64,000 nt of DNA from CAZFGK01 sp964518635 (lineage in GTDB: Bacteria; Zixibacteria; MSB-5A5; GN15; FEB-12): assembly GCA_964518635.1 (NCBI GenBank), contig CAZFGK010000011.1, positions 37,702 to 101,701 of the forward strand. Reading direction: 5' to 3'. Below, piece after piece: positions 26,944 through 35,116 of the stretch (within the stretch, counting starts at the first letter, position 1; each line of letters opens with the position of its first letter). A model generated the notes under the pieces. The model ran no database searches. It was not told the DNA's origin and saw only the letters and a program-made list of their open reading frames with translations. The position numbers were made by a program, and so were the translations under genes.

Positions 26944-26976
26944 CGGGGTGGACAGCCCCGACGTTATTGTTTTTAT
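26944..26976 (+). terminator. Intrinsic terminator after bioY
   Basis: A hairpin with stem CGGGG/CCCCG (26944-26960, extendable by one T-G pair) is followed after three bases by a T-rich run (TTATTGTTTTTATT). This fits a rho-independent terminator 45 bases after the bioY stop. Confidence 0.6.
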
Positions 26977-26983
26977 TATGTGA

Positions 26984-27000
26984 GGGCGGTGTCGCCGTCC
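26984..27000 (+). repeat. Second hairpin just before ilvE
   Basis: GGGCGGT/GCCGTCC arms (two G-T pairs) pair around a three-base loop, ending about 20 bases before the ilvE start codon. It has no T-tract. It may structure the ilvE leader or be a second read-through barrier. Confidence 0.35.
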
Positions 27001-27022
27001 ATATGAGAAAGTGAGGATCGTT

Positions 27023-27970
27023 GTGCCATTCGGCTCTACAGAACATATCTGGATGAACGGGAAACTGGTCAAGTGGGATGACGCCCGTATTCATATTCTC
27101 TCCCATGTCATTCACTACGGTTCATCGGTGTTTGAAGGGATGCGTGTCTATAAGACCGCCAAGGGATCAGCGGCATTTCGTCTGCATGATCATACCGCCC
27201 GTCTTTTCAATTCCGCCAGTATCTATTACATGAATATTCCATATACGCACGACGAGATCAATCGTGGGATCATGGAGACCATCGCTGCCAACAAGATGGA
27301 TCAATGCTATGTCCGTCCGCTGGTCTATCGTGGTTATGGTAAAGTAGGAGTCGATCCGGCTGGCTCTCCTACCGATGTCGCTATTGCAGTCTGGGACTGG
27401 GGGAAATATCTCGGTCCGGAGGCACTTGAAAAAGGGATCGCGGTCTGTGTCTCTTCATGGCGTCGTCCAGCTCCGGATACCTTTCCGGCGATTGCCAAAT
27501 CTGGCGCGAACTACATGAATAGCCAGCTGATCAAACTGGAAGCACGCCGGAATGGATTTGTCGAGGCCATCGCACTTGATACCTATGGCTATGTGTCAGA
27601 GGGCTCTGGTGAAAATGTCTTTGTGGTCTACAAGGGGCGGGTGATGACACCGTCACTTGGTTCGGCGATTCTTCCGGGAATTACTCGTGAGAGTGTCATG
27701 ACGCTGGCACGTCAGCTTGGCTACGAAATTGTCGAGCAGAATATCCCTCGTGATCTGCTCTATGTCGCCGAGGAAGTTTTCCTGACCGGATCAGCCGCCG
27801 AGATTACTCCCGTGACAAAGATTGATGATATCAAGATCGGCACTGGTAGCTGTGGCCCGATTACTCGCGCCATGCAGAAAGCATTTTTTGATGTCGTCGA
27901 GAACGGGAATGATCCATTCGGTTGGTTGACCTTTGTCGGCAATCCGGTCGGTGCAGCGGTGACGGCCTGA
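27023..27970 (+). CDS. ilvE: Branched-chain amino acid aminotransferase
   Basis: A 315-residue fold-type IV PLP enzyme for the last step of valine, leucine and isoleucine synthesis and the first step of their breakdown. IWMNGKLVKWDDARIHILSH and HYGSSVFEGMR open the protein. The PLP lysine is in IAKSGANYMNS, followed by EARRNGFVEAIALD, SEGSGENVFVV, LPGITRESV and TGSAAEITPV. The frame opens at GTG 27011, but GTG 27023 has GAGG six bases upstream and matches the normal IlvE N-terminus. Leucine transamination would feed the carboxylase pathway encoded at 14-20 kb. Confidence 0.94.
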   Translation: MPFGSTEHIWMNGKLVKWDDARIHILSHVIHYGSSVFEGMRVYKTAKGSAAFRLHDHTARLFNSASIYYMNIPYTHDEINRGIMETIAANKMDQCYVRPLVYRGYGKVGVDPAGSPTDVAIAVWDWGKYLGPEALEKGIAVCVSSWRRPAPDTFPAIAKSGANYMNSQLIKLEARRNGFVEAIALDTYGYVSEGSGENVFVVYKGRVMTPSLGSAILPGITRESVMTLARQLGYEIVEQNIPRDLLYVAEEVFLTGSAAEITPVTKIDDIKIGTGSCGPITRAMQKAFFDVVENGNDPFGWLTFVGNPVGAAVTA

Positions 27971-27980
27971 TTCGCCAATC

Positions 27981-28421
27981 ATGAAGATTGCACTCGGTGC
28001 GGACCATAAAGGGTTTCCGCTCAAACAACAGGTGCGTGAGTATCTTGAGAGTCTCGGCCATCAAGTCGTCGATTTTGGGACTAATGACGCCGAGCATTCG
28101 GTCGATTTCCCTGATTACGGAATCAAAGTAGCCCGCGCTGTTGCCAGCGGGGAAGTAGACCGTGGGATCACCGTCTGCTGGACCGGAAACGGGATGAATA
28201 TCGCCGCAAATAAGGTCCACGGAGTTCGGGCGGCACTCGCTTTCAACCCTGAAATGGCTCGCCTGACTCGTCAGCATAACGACGCCAACGTGATCACCCT
28301 TTCTGACAAATATACCCCCCATGAACAGGTCGAAGAGATTGTGCGCGTCTTTCTGGAGACCGCCTTCGAGGGGGGGCGTCACATCGCCAGAGTCGCCAAA
28401 ATCACCGCCGCCGAAGAGTAA
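27981..28421 (+). CDS. rpiB: Ribose 5-phosphate isomerase B
   Basis: A 146-residue RpiB/LacAB-family enzyme interconverting ribose 5-phosphate and ribulose 5-phosphate. It begins MKIALGADHKGFPLK, the substrate-binding Asp-His region. The active-site Cys sits in VCWTGNGMNIAANK, and RQHNDANVITL carries the conserved His. Many RpiB proteins read CGTG at the Cys; here it is CWTG, a minor variant. It starts ten bases after ilvE and ends before glyA. Confidence 0.93.
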   Translation: MKIALGADHKGFPLKQQVREYLESLGHQVVDFGTNDAEHSVDFPDYGIKVARAVASGEVDRGITVCWTGNGMNIAANKVHGVRAALAFNPEMARLTRQHNDANVITLSDKYTPHEQVEEIVRVFLETAFEGGRHIARVAKITAAEE

Positions 28422-28441
28422 CCATCCCGATTCGGGGTGGT
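28421..28441 (+). repeat. Hairpin between rpiB and glyA
   Basis: A 9-bp stem, ACCATCCCG / CGGGGTGGT (one T-G pair), with a 3-base loop starts at the last base of the rpiB stop codon. There is no T-tract. It may be a weak terminator or processing site before glyA. Confidence 0.4.
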
Positions 28442-28507
28442 CTGACGACCCACTGAAAGGGGAGAGAATAACTAGCGGCGAAAGCTCAACTTCCGCATAT
28501 TCTGATC

Positions 28508-29776
28508 ATGAGTATGAACCGAAGCCCTCTCGATCAATTTGATCCCGAAATATTCGCTGCGATCAGCCAGGAAACCCTCCGTCAAAGTCATAAACTCGAA
28601 CTGATCGCCTCTGAGAATTTTGTATCAGAAGCTGTACTGCAGGCGATGGGGAGTGTGATGACCAACAAGTACGCCGAAGGATATCCCGGCAAGCGTTACT
28701 ATGGTGGTTGTGAATGGGTTGATGTCGCTGAGAATCTGGCGCGAGATCGCGCGAAACAGTTATTCGGCTGCGAGCATGTCAATGTCCAGCCGCATAGCGG
28801 ATCGAATGCAAACATGGCGGTCTATTGCGCGGCACTGAAACCCGGGGATCAGGTCATGGGGTTGGATCTTTCACATGGCGGGCATCTCACGCACGGTCAT
28901 CCGATCAATTTCTCCGGGCTGTTTTTCAAATTCACCGGCTATCAGGTTCACAAAGAGACCGAACTGATCGACTATGATGCCCTTGCCGCTCAGGCAGGGG
29001 AGATTCGCCCGAAGATGATTGTCTGCGGTGCATCAGCATACTCCCGTATCTGGGATTTCCCTCGGTTGCGTGCGATTTGCGATGAGGTGGGCGCATTGCT
29101 GTTTGCAGATATCGCGCATATCGCTGGACTGGTTGCGGCGGGATTGCATCCGTCACCGGTGCCGTATGCTGATTATGTCACAACCACTACGCACAAGACA
29201 CTTCGCGGCCCTCGTGGAGGGATGATCATGTGCAAGGAACAGTACGCCGCCGATGTGGATCGGATGGTGATGCCCGGAATTCAGGGTGGGCCGCTGATGC
29301 ATATCATCGCCGCGAAAGCGGTCTCTTTCAAGGAAGCATTGCAGCCATCATTTATTTCTTATCAAAAGCAGGTGATCACCAACGCCAAACGTCTTGCCGG
29401 TGAACTGCAATCGAAGGGGGAGAAGATAGTCAGCGGCGGGACAGATAATCATCTCTTCCTCATGTCATTCATCGGTCGTGGTTTCACCGGAAAGAAAGCG
29501 GAGATTGCACTCGATAAGGCGGGTATCACTGCGAATAAGAATACCGTCCCGTTCGACCCGGAAAAACCGTTCGTCACTTCGGGTGTTCGCATCGGCACTC
29601 CGGCGATTACAACTCGAGGAATGAAAGAGATCGACATGGTGCAGGTAGCGGGATTCATCAAGCGTGCGATTGAATCACGTGCCGATGATTCATCTCTGAC
29701 CGGCATAGCGGATGAAGTCGCCGAATTCTGCGAACAGTTTCCGCTCTATAGTGAACGTATGGCAAAGGTTTCATAG
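28508..29776 (+). CDS. glyA: Serine hydroxymethyltransferase
   Basis: A 422-residue PLP enzyme converting serine and tetrahydrofolate to glycine and 5,10-methylene-THF. Recognised by LIASENFVSEAV, TNKYAEGYPGKRYYGG, VNVQPHSGSNAN, GGHLTHGH, FADIAHIAGLVAAG and the PLP-lysine motif TTTTHKTLRGPRGG. The length is normal. A second Met two codons downstream is an alternative start; no strong ribosome-binding site is seen for either. CutA follows three bases after the stop. Confidence 0.97.
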   Translation: MSMNRSPLDQFDPEIFAAISQETLRQSHKLELIASENFVSEAVLQAMGSVMTNKYAEGYPGKRYYGGCEWVDVAENLARDRAKQLFGCEHVNVQPHSGSNANMAVYCAALKPGDQVMGLDLSHGGHLTHGHPINFSGLFFKFTGYQVHKETELIDYDALAAQAGEIRPKMIVCGASAYSRIWDFPRLRAICDEVGALLFADIAHIAGLVAAGLHPSPVPYADYVTTTTHKTLRGPRGGMIMCKEQYAADVDRMVMPGIQGGPLMHIIAAKAVSFKEALQPSFISYQKQVITNAKRLAGELQSKGEKIVSGGTDNHLFLMSFIGRGFTGKKAEIALDKAGITANKNTVPFDPEKPFVTSGVRIGTPAITTRGMKEIDMVQVAGFIKRAIESRADDSSLTGIADEVAEFCEQFPLYSERMAKVS

Positions 29777-29779
29777 CAG

Positions 29780-30103
29780 ATGCAAAACATCAGAGTGGTA
29801 TTCGTAACGGCTCCGATCAACGAAGCCCAGAAACTTGCGAGGGGTATCGTCGAACATCGACTCGCCGCTTGTGTGAATTTGATCCCTAAAGTTGAGTCAT
29901 TCTACAGGTGGGAGGAGAAGGTGCAGACATCGGAAGAATCAATTCTGATGATCAAGACGACACAGGCGAAACTGGATCAATTAGTAGAATACATCACTGC
30001 CGAACACTCCTATGAACTCCCCGAAATTCTCGCCCTTCCGGTTACCGAAGGTCTACCGGAGTATGTGAACTGGATTCTTGAGGAGACTGGCTCCTCTCAT
30101 TAA
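29780..30103 (+). CDS. cutA: CutA1 divalent-cation tolerance family protein
   Basis: A 107-residue CutA1 protein. It shows VVFVTAPINEAQKLARGIVEHRLAACVNLIP, the YRWEEKVQTSEESILMIKT strand-helix, and HSYELPEILALPV. CutA1 proteins form very stable ferredoxin-fold trimers. They were linked to copper tolerance in E. coli, but their precise function remains uncertain. The gene is tightly packed between glyA and a TPR gene. Confidence 0.93.
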   Translation: MQNIRVVFVTAPINEAQKLARGIVEHRLAACVNLIPKVESFYRWEEKVQTSEESILMIKTTQAKLDQLVEYITAEHSYELPEILALPVTEGLPEYVNWILEETGSSH

Positions 30104-30109
30104 CGCATC

Positions 30110-30949
30110 ATGACACACGAAGCTGAGCCGTGGCGACAGATTGTCGCCCGTCTGTTTACCCTCATTCGCCCCACGCTCCATCCTCACGATCCGCCGCGAA
30201 TTCCCGCGAATACGAAATGGGCAATCGATCAGACCTGGCTGGCGATTGAACGAGGTGAAATCCTTTCTGTCGAGGGGTATCTTAAGCTGGGAAATGTCGC
30301 AGCTGGTCTGAATGATATTCCGCGAGCACTTCGCGCTTACACCCTGGCACGAACCAGCAAGCCAGAGTCAAAGCCAGATGATTCAAAGAAGTATTTCTGT
30401 GCACTTGCCGCGCTGAATGCCGGACAGATTCTGTTTCAACAAGGGAATGCGGCTGAAGCGTATGTGCAAATCAGAGTAGCCGTCAACGAACTATCGACTG
30501 AAAGCAGTGCACAGAGCCAGATTGAAATTGCCGATGCATTGCTGTTGCAGGGGATGATCGAAAAGCGACTTGGGATGACGCAGGAAGCGCATAATTCATT
30601 TACCCGAGCCCTAGTGGTATCTCGAGAGCATTCTCTGCTTTCAGCCGAAGCACGTTGCTGGGTTCAGTTTGCGCATCTTGATTATGCCGACGGGCAACTG
30701 CTTCCTGCGCAGGAGAAGATTCGCAAAGCCCTTGATTTACTGGCTGTCGCCGGGGATCATCGCGAACTTGTTCGCACCTATTACAATGCTGCTCTTCTTT
30801 CCGCCGATGCAGGAGAGATTTCTACCGCACAACAACAGGTTGATCGCGCCCTCGAGTTAATGTCGACCCACCAGATCGAGTATGGAAATGGAAAAGTCGA
30901 ACGACTGCGAGATGAATTGAACTCTGCTTTGCGGGGTCAGCAGGTATGA
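30110..30949 (+). CDS. TPR-repeat protein
   Basis: A 279-residue soluble protein with helical TPR-like repeats: VEGYLKLGNVAAGLNDIPRA, ALNAGQILFQQGNAAEAYVQ, ADALLLQGMIEKRLGMTQEA, and TYYNAALLSADAGEISTAQQ. No signal peptide or enzymatic motif is visible. TPRs mediate protein interactions; no partner can be named. It overlaps nrdR by ATGA, so the two are translationally coupled. Confidence 0.8.
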   Translation: MTHEAEPWRQIVARLFTLIRPTLHPHDPPRIPANTKWAIDQTWLAIERGEILSVEGYLKLGNVAAGLNDIPRALRAYTLARTSKPESKPDDSKKYFCALAALNAGQILFQQGNAAEAYVQIRVAVNELSTESSAQSQIEIADALLLQGMIEKRLGMTQEAHNSFTRALVVSREHSLLSAEARCWVQFAHLDYADGQLLPAQEKIRKALDLLAVAGDHRELVRTYYNAALLSADAGEISTAQQQVDRALELMSTHQIEYGNGKVERLRDELNSALRGQQV

Positions 30950-31395
30950 GATGCCCCGCCTGCGGTGAGCAGGAGGACAAGGTCGTTGATAGTCGCCCCT
31001 ATCAAGATGGTCGCGCTATCCGCAGACGTCGGGAATGTTTGAATTGCAATCAACGCTTTACGACGTATGAATACGTTGAGCAGGAGACAACCACAGTTGT
31101 CAAATCCGACAATCGACGTGAACCATTCGACAAGTTGAAAGTCCTGCAGGGGATCAAGCTCGCCTGCAATAAGCGACCGGTGACCAATCAGGAAATGCAG
31201 CAGATGATCGACGAAATCGAAACTGAGGTCACCGCCAATGCCGGGTCGGATATAGCCAGTAAGGAGATCGGCGAGATGGTCATGCGGAAACTCCGAAAAG
31301 TCGACGAAATCGCCTATGTCCGTTTCGCGTCGGTCTATCGAAAGTTTGCGGATAAAGCGGAGTTTCTCGAAGAGATGAAACGGTTGCTGGAATAG
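30946..31395 (+). CDS. nrdR: Transcriptional repressor NrdR
   Basis: A 149-residue repressor of ribonucleotide reductase genes. An N-terminal zinc ribbon (MRCPACG, then RRECLNCNQRFTTYEY) is followed by an ATP-cone domain (KSDNRREPFDKLKVLQGIKLACNKRPV) that senses ATP/dATP. The length is typical. No nrd genes or obvious NrdR boxes were noticed here, so its targets lie elsewhere. Confidence 0.96.
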   Translation: MRCPACGEQEDKVVDSRPYQDGRAIRRRRECLNCNQRFTTYEYVEQETTTVVKSDNRREPFDKLKVLQGIKLACNKRPVTNQEMQQMIDEIETEVTANAGSDIASKEIGEMVMRKLRKVDEIAYVRFASVYRKFADKAEFLEEMKRLLE

Positions 31396-31398
31396 CTT

Positions 31399-32178
31399 AT
31401 GCCACGTGATCAGGAACAGTTTGAATCTGATTCAGAATCAAAAGTGAGTGTCTTCGAAAAGCCGATCGCTCTCGGTTTTCTTGATCATCTGGAGGAGCTT
31501 CGCAAGCGACTGCTGTATTCGGCGTTAGCAATTGCGATCTGTACCGCCGCGGCATTTTACTTCGCAGAAGAGCTGATTGCGTTTCTTACCTCGCCGATGC
31601 AGGGGCAGAAATTGTATGTCACAGAAGTGACCGGGTCGTTCATGGCCTATTTCAAGATATCACTCTTTGCAGGGCTGATATTTGCGCTTCCTATGGTCTT
31701 TTATCAGCTCTGGTCATTTGTCTCGCCGGGATTACGTAAATCGGAAATTCGGATGGTCTTACCATTGGTGCTGGTCAGCACCCTTCTTTTTGCCGCCGGG
31801 GGGGCGTTCTGCTATTTTCTCATTCTGCCGGTCTCATTGAAGTTCCTGCTCGAATTTTCCGGCGATCTTTTCCAGCCGATGATCACAGTCAGCAGCTACA
31901 TCGGCTTTGTCGGAGGAATGGTTCTTGCTTTCGGGCTTGGTTTTCAGATTCCGGTAATCGCTTTTGCTCTGGCGAAAATGGGGATGGTCACTGGCCGCGG
32001 ATTAGCCGGAGCACGTCGTTACGCTGTTATGGTTATCCTGATCGCCAGTGCAATCCTGACGCCGACCCCTGATATCGTGACGCAGCTCCTCCTGGCTGGA
32101 CCTATCTACCTGCTCTATGAGGCGTCGATTGTTATCGCCTATGTAGTTGGACGAAAAAGAGCTACAACGTCACTTTGA
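31399..32178 (+). CDS. tatC: Sec-independent protein translocase TatC
   Basis: A 259-residue membrane protein with six predicted membrane helices. Motifs include FLDHLEELRKRLLYSALA, PLVLVSTLLFAAGGAFCYF, FGLGFQIPVIAFALAKMG and LTPTPDIVTQLLLAGPIYLLYE, all characteristic of TatC. It recognises twin-arginine signal peptides together with TatA/B; no tatA or tatB is nearby. It starts three bases after nrdR. A short acidic N-terminal extension (about 25 residues) precedes the usual start of the fold. Confidence 0.95.
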   Translation: MPRDQEQFESDSESKVSVFEKPIALGFLDHLEELRKRLLYSALAIAICTAAAFYFAEELIAFLTSPMQGQKLYVTEVTGSFMAYFKISLFAGLIFALPMVFYQLWSFVSPGLRKSEIRMVLPLVLVSTLLFAAGGAFCYFLILPVSLKFLLEFSGDLFQPMITVSSYIGFVGGMVLAFGLGFQIPVIAFALAKMGMVTGRGLAGARRYAVMVILIASAILTPTPDIVTQLLLAGPIYLLYEASIVIAYVVGRKRATTSL

Positions 32179-32198
32179 TCGGCTCCGATTCGGCTGGC

Positions 32199-32227
32199 TT
32201 GACCAACAACCGCGCCGGTCGTACCAT
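32199..32227 (+). promoter_or_regulatory. Sigma-70-like promoter for tRNA-Gly
   Basis: TTGACC, a 17-base spacer, then TACCAT, ending 11 bases before the tRNA 5' end. The spacing and position are as expected for a tRNA promoter. Confidence 0.55.
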
Positions 32228-32238
32228 GACAGTCTGCC

Positions 32239-32310
32239 GCGGGCGTAATTCAGTGGTAGAATGCAAGCTTCCCAAGCTTGACGTCGTGGGTTCGAGTCCC
32301 ATCGCCCGCT
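32239..32310 (+). tRNA. tRNA-Gly (anticodon CCC)
   Basis: A full cloverleaf folds: 7-bp acceptor GCGGGCG/CGCCCGC, 4-bp D stem ATTC/GAAT, anticodon stem CAAGC/GCTTG with loop TTCCCAA (anticodon CCC at 32271-32273, reading GGG), T stem GTGGG/CCCAT with loop TTCGAGT, and discriminator T. No CCA is encoded. A TTTTT run follows directly and may end the transcript. Confidence 0.96.
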
Positions 32311-32340
32311 TTTTCTGTTGCCTGTGAAAATCAGATTTGC

Positions 32341-33722
32341 ATGAAGATACTAACGGTCGAACCTCATTCTCCTCTTTTCGGATACATCCGTCCGGGCTAT
32401 ACCCTTGTGTCTATAAATGGCGCGCAGGTGGTCGACAATGTTGACTATCGTTTCAAGCTCGCCGACGAGCATCTTGATCTTTGTTTCGCGGACGAAAAGG
32501 GGAAGGAACTTCGCTTTCAGTTCGATGATATCAGTTCTGATCAACTGGGAATAACGCTCGATGACCACAAGATCAAACTCTGCAAGAATGACTGTATTTT
32601 CTGTTTTGTCCTTCAGCAACCACCGGGAATGCGTCGCGCGCTCTATCTCAAAGATGAAGATTATCGCCTCTCATTCACTCACGGGAATTTCATCACCCTG
32701 TCGAACACGACCGATGAAGACCTAGAACGAATCATCGAACAGCGACTTTCCCCGTTGTACGTGTCGGTGCATGTCACTGATGACACCCTCCGGCGGTGTA
32801 TGCTTCGCAACGAGCGACTCGCTCCGATCATCCCGCGACTGAAATATTTAGGGGATAGCGGGATTACGATCCACACGCAGGCGGTTCTTTGTCCAAGAAT
32901 TAATGATGGGGAATATCTGGAAAAAACGATCACTGAACTGGCGGCTTTGTTCCCTTCGGTTGAATCACTCGCGGTTGTGCCGGTCGGACTCACGAAGTTT
33001 CGTGAGCATCTGCCCAATCTGAGAAGCTACACACCGGAAGAGGCGAGTGAAGTTATCTCAATTGTGGCTCGGCATCAAAAGTCACTGCTTCAAGCCCATG
33101 GTACTCGTTTTGTCTGGCCCGGGGATGAATTCTACACCATCGCTAGTGAGACATTTCCTCCGCATTCGACTTACGAAGAATTCCAACAGTTTGAAAACGG
33201 CATCGGTATGTGCCGCGACTTGCTCACCAGTTTCAATCGACGGAAGAAGCAGTTGAAAGGGATATCCAGCAAGAAGCGGATACTCATGCTAACCGGCAGC
33301 TCTGCGTACGGATTTCTTTCACGCGATCTGTTACCCTGGATTCAACAGGAGACAAATCTTTCGGTTTCGCTCAAAATGGTACCGAATCGATTCTGGGGGG
33401 AATCGGTGACCGTCTCGGGNNNNNNNNNNCGGGACTGCTGACCGGACAGGATCTCCTACGCGCGGCGCGGACACATGCGAATGAGTATGACGTGCTTCTG
33501 CTTCCGCCAAATTGCCTGAACAATAACGATCTCTTTCTAGACAATCTTTCACTTGAGCAGTTTCGAGCAGTCTTACCAACGAAGACAATATTGCTCGGAC
33601 AATACAATATTGTTGAGTCACTGCTCGCGGCATGCAGCAGTGATGTTGCAGTCGATGCAAAACATACCTCTCACAAGATTGCATACTCACGATACGAACT
33701 CACCGGTGCAACCCCCGCATGA
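32341..33722 (+). CDS. DUF512-family PDZ/radical-SAM-like protein, interrupted by an assembly gap
   Basis: A PDZ-like N-terminus (TVEPHSPLFGYIRPGYTLVSING) is followed by a radical-SAM-type Cys motif CKNDCIFC (C-x3-C-x2-C) and the DUF512 region ending near NRFWGESVTVSG. The frame then meets ten Ns at 33420-33429 and resumes in another frame as LLTGQDLLRAARTHANEYDV. Both gap flanks contain CGGG. Merging them and deleting the Ns restores VTVSG-LLTGQD in one frame and gives a 455-residue protein. The gene is therefore probably intact and the break artefactual. The function of the family is not established. The ATG 32341 start comes after the tRNA; the stop overlaps der by ATGA. Confidence 0.85.
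33420..33429. other. Assembly gap (10 N)
   Basis: Ten undetermined bases inside the DUF512 gene. The left flank ends TCTCGGG and the right flank begins CGGGACTG, so the contigs likely overlap by CGGG and the real gap length is negative. Confidence 0.9.
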
Positions 33723-35029
33723 GTGCACCATTGGTGGCTATTGTTGGTCGTCCGAATGTCGGAAAATCCTCACTCTTCAATCGGCTTCTTCGCAAGCGTA
33801 TTGCAATTGTCGATCCGACGCCGGGAGTCACTCGTGATCGAAACTACCAGCATGCAGAGTGGTCAGGTGTGCAATTTGATCTGGTCGATACCGGCGGCAT
33901 GGTTCCGAGTCGAAAAGATGAGCTGGAGCGAGTCATTACGGAACAGGCGGAATATGCGATTCGGGAAGCGGATCTGATTCTTTTTGTCACTGATGCACAA
34001 GTAGGGATCGAAGCAACCGAAGAACGACTCGCCCGTCGCCTGCTGCAATCTGGTCGCACGGTTCGATTGATCGTCAACAAAGTCGACAATGATGCCGCTG
34101 AACGTTCAGCTCACGATTTTCATAAGCTCGGCTTGGGCGAACCGATCGCTGTATCGGCAACTGCTGGGCGTGGAATTGGTGATCTGCTCGATCTGGTGGT
34201 CGAAATCATTCGTCCGAAGATTGCTGAAGAGCTTCCTGAGCAGGGGATCCGTGTTGCAGTGATAGGTCGGCCCAATGTAGGGAAGTCATCTTTTATCAAT
34301 CAGTTGCTTGGTGAAGAACGTCACATCGTTTCGCCAGTTGCCGGTACGACAAGAGATTCAGTGCATTCACGGTTTGAGATAAATGGTCAGCATTTTCTGA
34401 TGATCGACACGGCCGGACTGCGGGCAAAATCCCGTGTTTCCGCGGATATTGAGTATTACACCGCTCTGCGGACATTTCGGGCGTTGGAGGAGTGTGATAT
34501 TGCAGTGCAGCTTATTGATGCTGTTGACGGGATGACGACGCAGGATCAGAAGATTCTCTCACAAATATTCGAACGTCGTCGAGCTGCAGTACTTGTTGTC
34601 AACAAGTGGGACCTAGTTGAAAAAGACAGTAAGACTGCGGATGAATTCGCCAAAGCGATTCAGGAGATCATTGCTCAATATGATTTTCTCCCGATTATTT
34701 TTATCTCCTCGAAAACTGGACAGCGTGTAGAAAAAGTGCTTTCACTTGTTACCGAAGTTTATCAGGAGCATTACAAGCGACTCAGCACTCCAGTGTTAAA
34801 TGATTTTCTCCGTGAGGTCACCTCAATGCGCCAGCCGCCGGCAAGGCAGGGGAAGCTCATCAAGTTCTTTTATGTCACTCAGTCAGAGGTCGCTCCGCCG
34901 ACCTTTGTCTTTTTCTGTACCCATCCCACATTGCTTGATCCCTCTTATGCCCGTTTCCTTACGAATCAACTGCGTGAGCGATACGGCTTCCGGGGCGTTC
35001 CAATTCGTCTCAAGTTTCAGAAGAAATAG
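33719..35029 (+). CDS. der: Ribosome biogenesis GTPase Der
   Basis: A 436-residue tandem GTPase needed for 50S subunit maturation. Both G domains carry GRPNVGKSS P-loops. G1 has DTGGM and NKVD; G2 has AGTTRDS, DTAGLR and NKWD. The C-terminal KH-like domain includes ARQGKLIKFFYVTQ and ERYGFRGVPIRL. The length is normal. It overlaps the DUF512 gene by four bases. Confidence 0.97.
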   Translation: MSAPLVAIVGRPNVGKSSLFNRLLRKRIAIVDPTPGVTRDRNYQHAEWSGVQFDLVDTGGMVPSRKDELERVITEQAEYAIREADLILFVTDAQVGIEATEERLARRLLQSGRTVRLIVNKVDNDAAERSAHDFHKLGLGEPIAVSATAGRGIGDLLDLVVEIIRPKIAEELPEQGIRVAVIGRPNVGKSSFINQLLGEERHIVSPVAGTTRDSVHSRFEINGQHFLMIDTAGLRAKSRVSADIEYYTALRTFRALEECDIAVQLIDAVDGMTTQDQKILSQIFERRRAAVLVVNKWDLVEKDSKTADEFAKAIQEIIAQYDFLPIIFISSKTGQRVEKVLSLVTEVYQEHYKRLSTPVLNDFLREVTSMRQPPARQGKLIKFFYVTQSEVAPPTFVFFCTHPTLLDPSYARFLTNQLRERYGFRGVPIRLKFQKK

Positions 35030-35045
35030 CCCTTTTCGTTTCACG

Positions 35046-35078
35046 GAGCCAGAATCCGGCTCTTTCTCCCCCTGTTTC
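35046..35078 (+). terminator. Intrinsic terminator after der
   Basis: Stem GAGCC/GGCTC with a 7-base loop (35046-35062) is followed by the pyrimidine-rich TTTCTCCCCCTGTTT. It separates the housekeeping block from the motility island. Confidence 0.5.
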
Positions 35079-35079
35079 A

Positions 35080-35107
35080 TCAAGCTAGTCAACAATTGCG
35101 CCGATAA
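35080..35107 (+). promoter_or_regulatory. Sigma-28 (FliA)-like promoter ahead of the chemotaxis block
   Basis: An exact GCCGATAA -10 box (35100-35107) preceded by TCAAGCTA, a 5/8 match to the TAAAGTTT -35 box, with a 12-base spacer (11 is usual). The start site would fall near 35113, almost on the ATG of the next gene at 35117. The mRNA may therefore be leaderless or the true start further in. Confidence 0.5.
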
Positions 35108-35116
35108 CAGTTGGAG

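Noticed and set aside
33210..33722. Separate 170-codon gene around the N gap
   Set aside because: Only its part after the gap is real; it is the C-terminus of the DUF512 gene shifted in frame by the artificial gap length.
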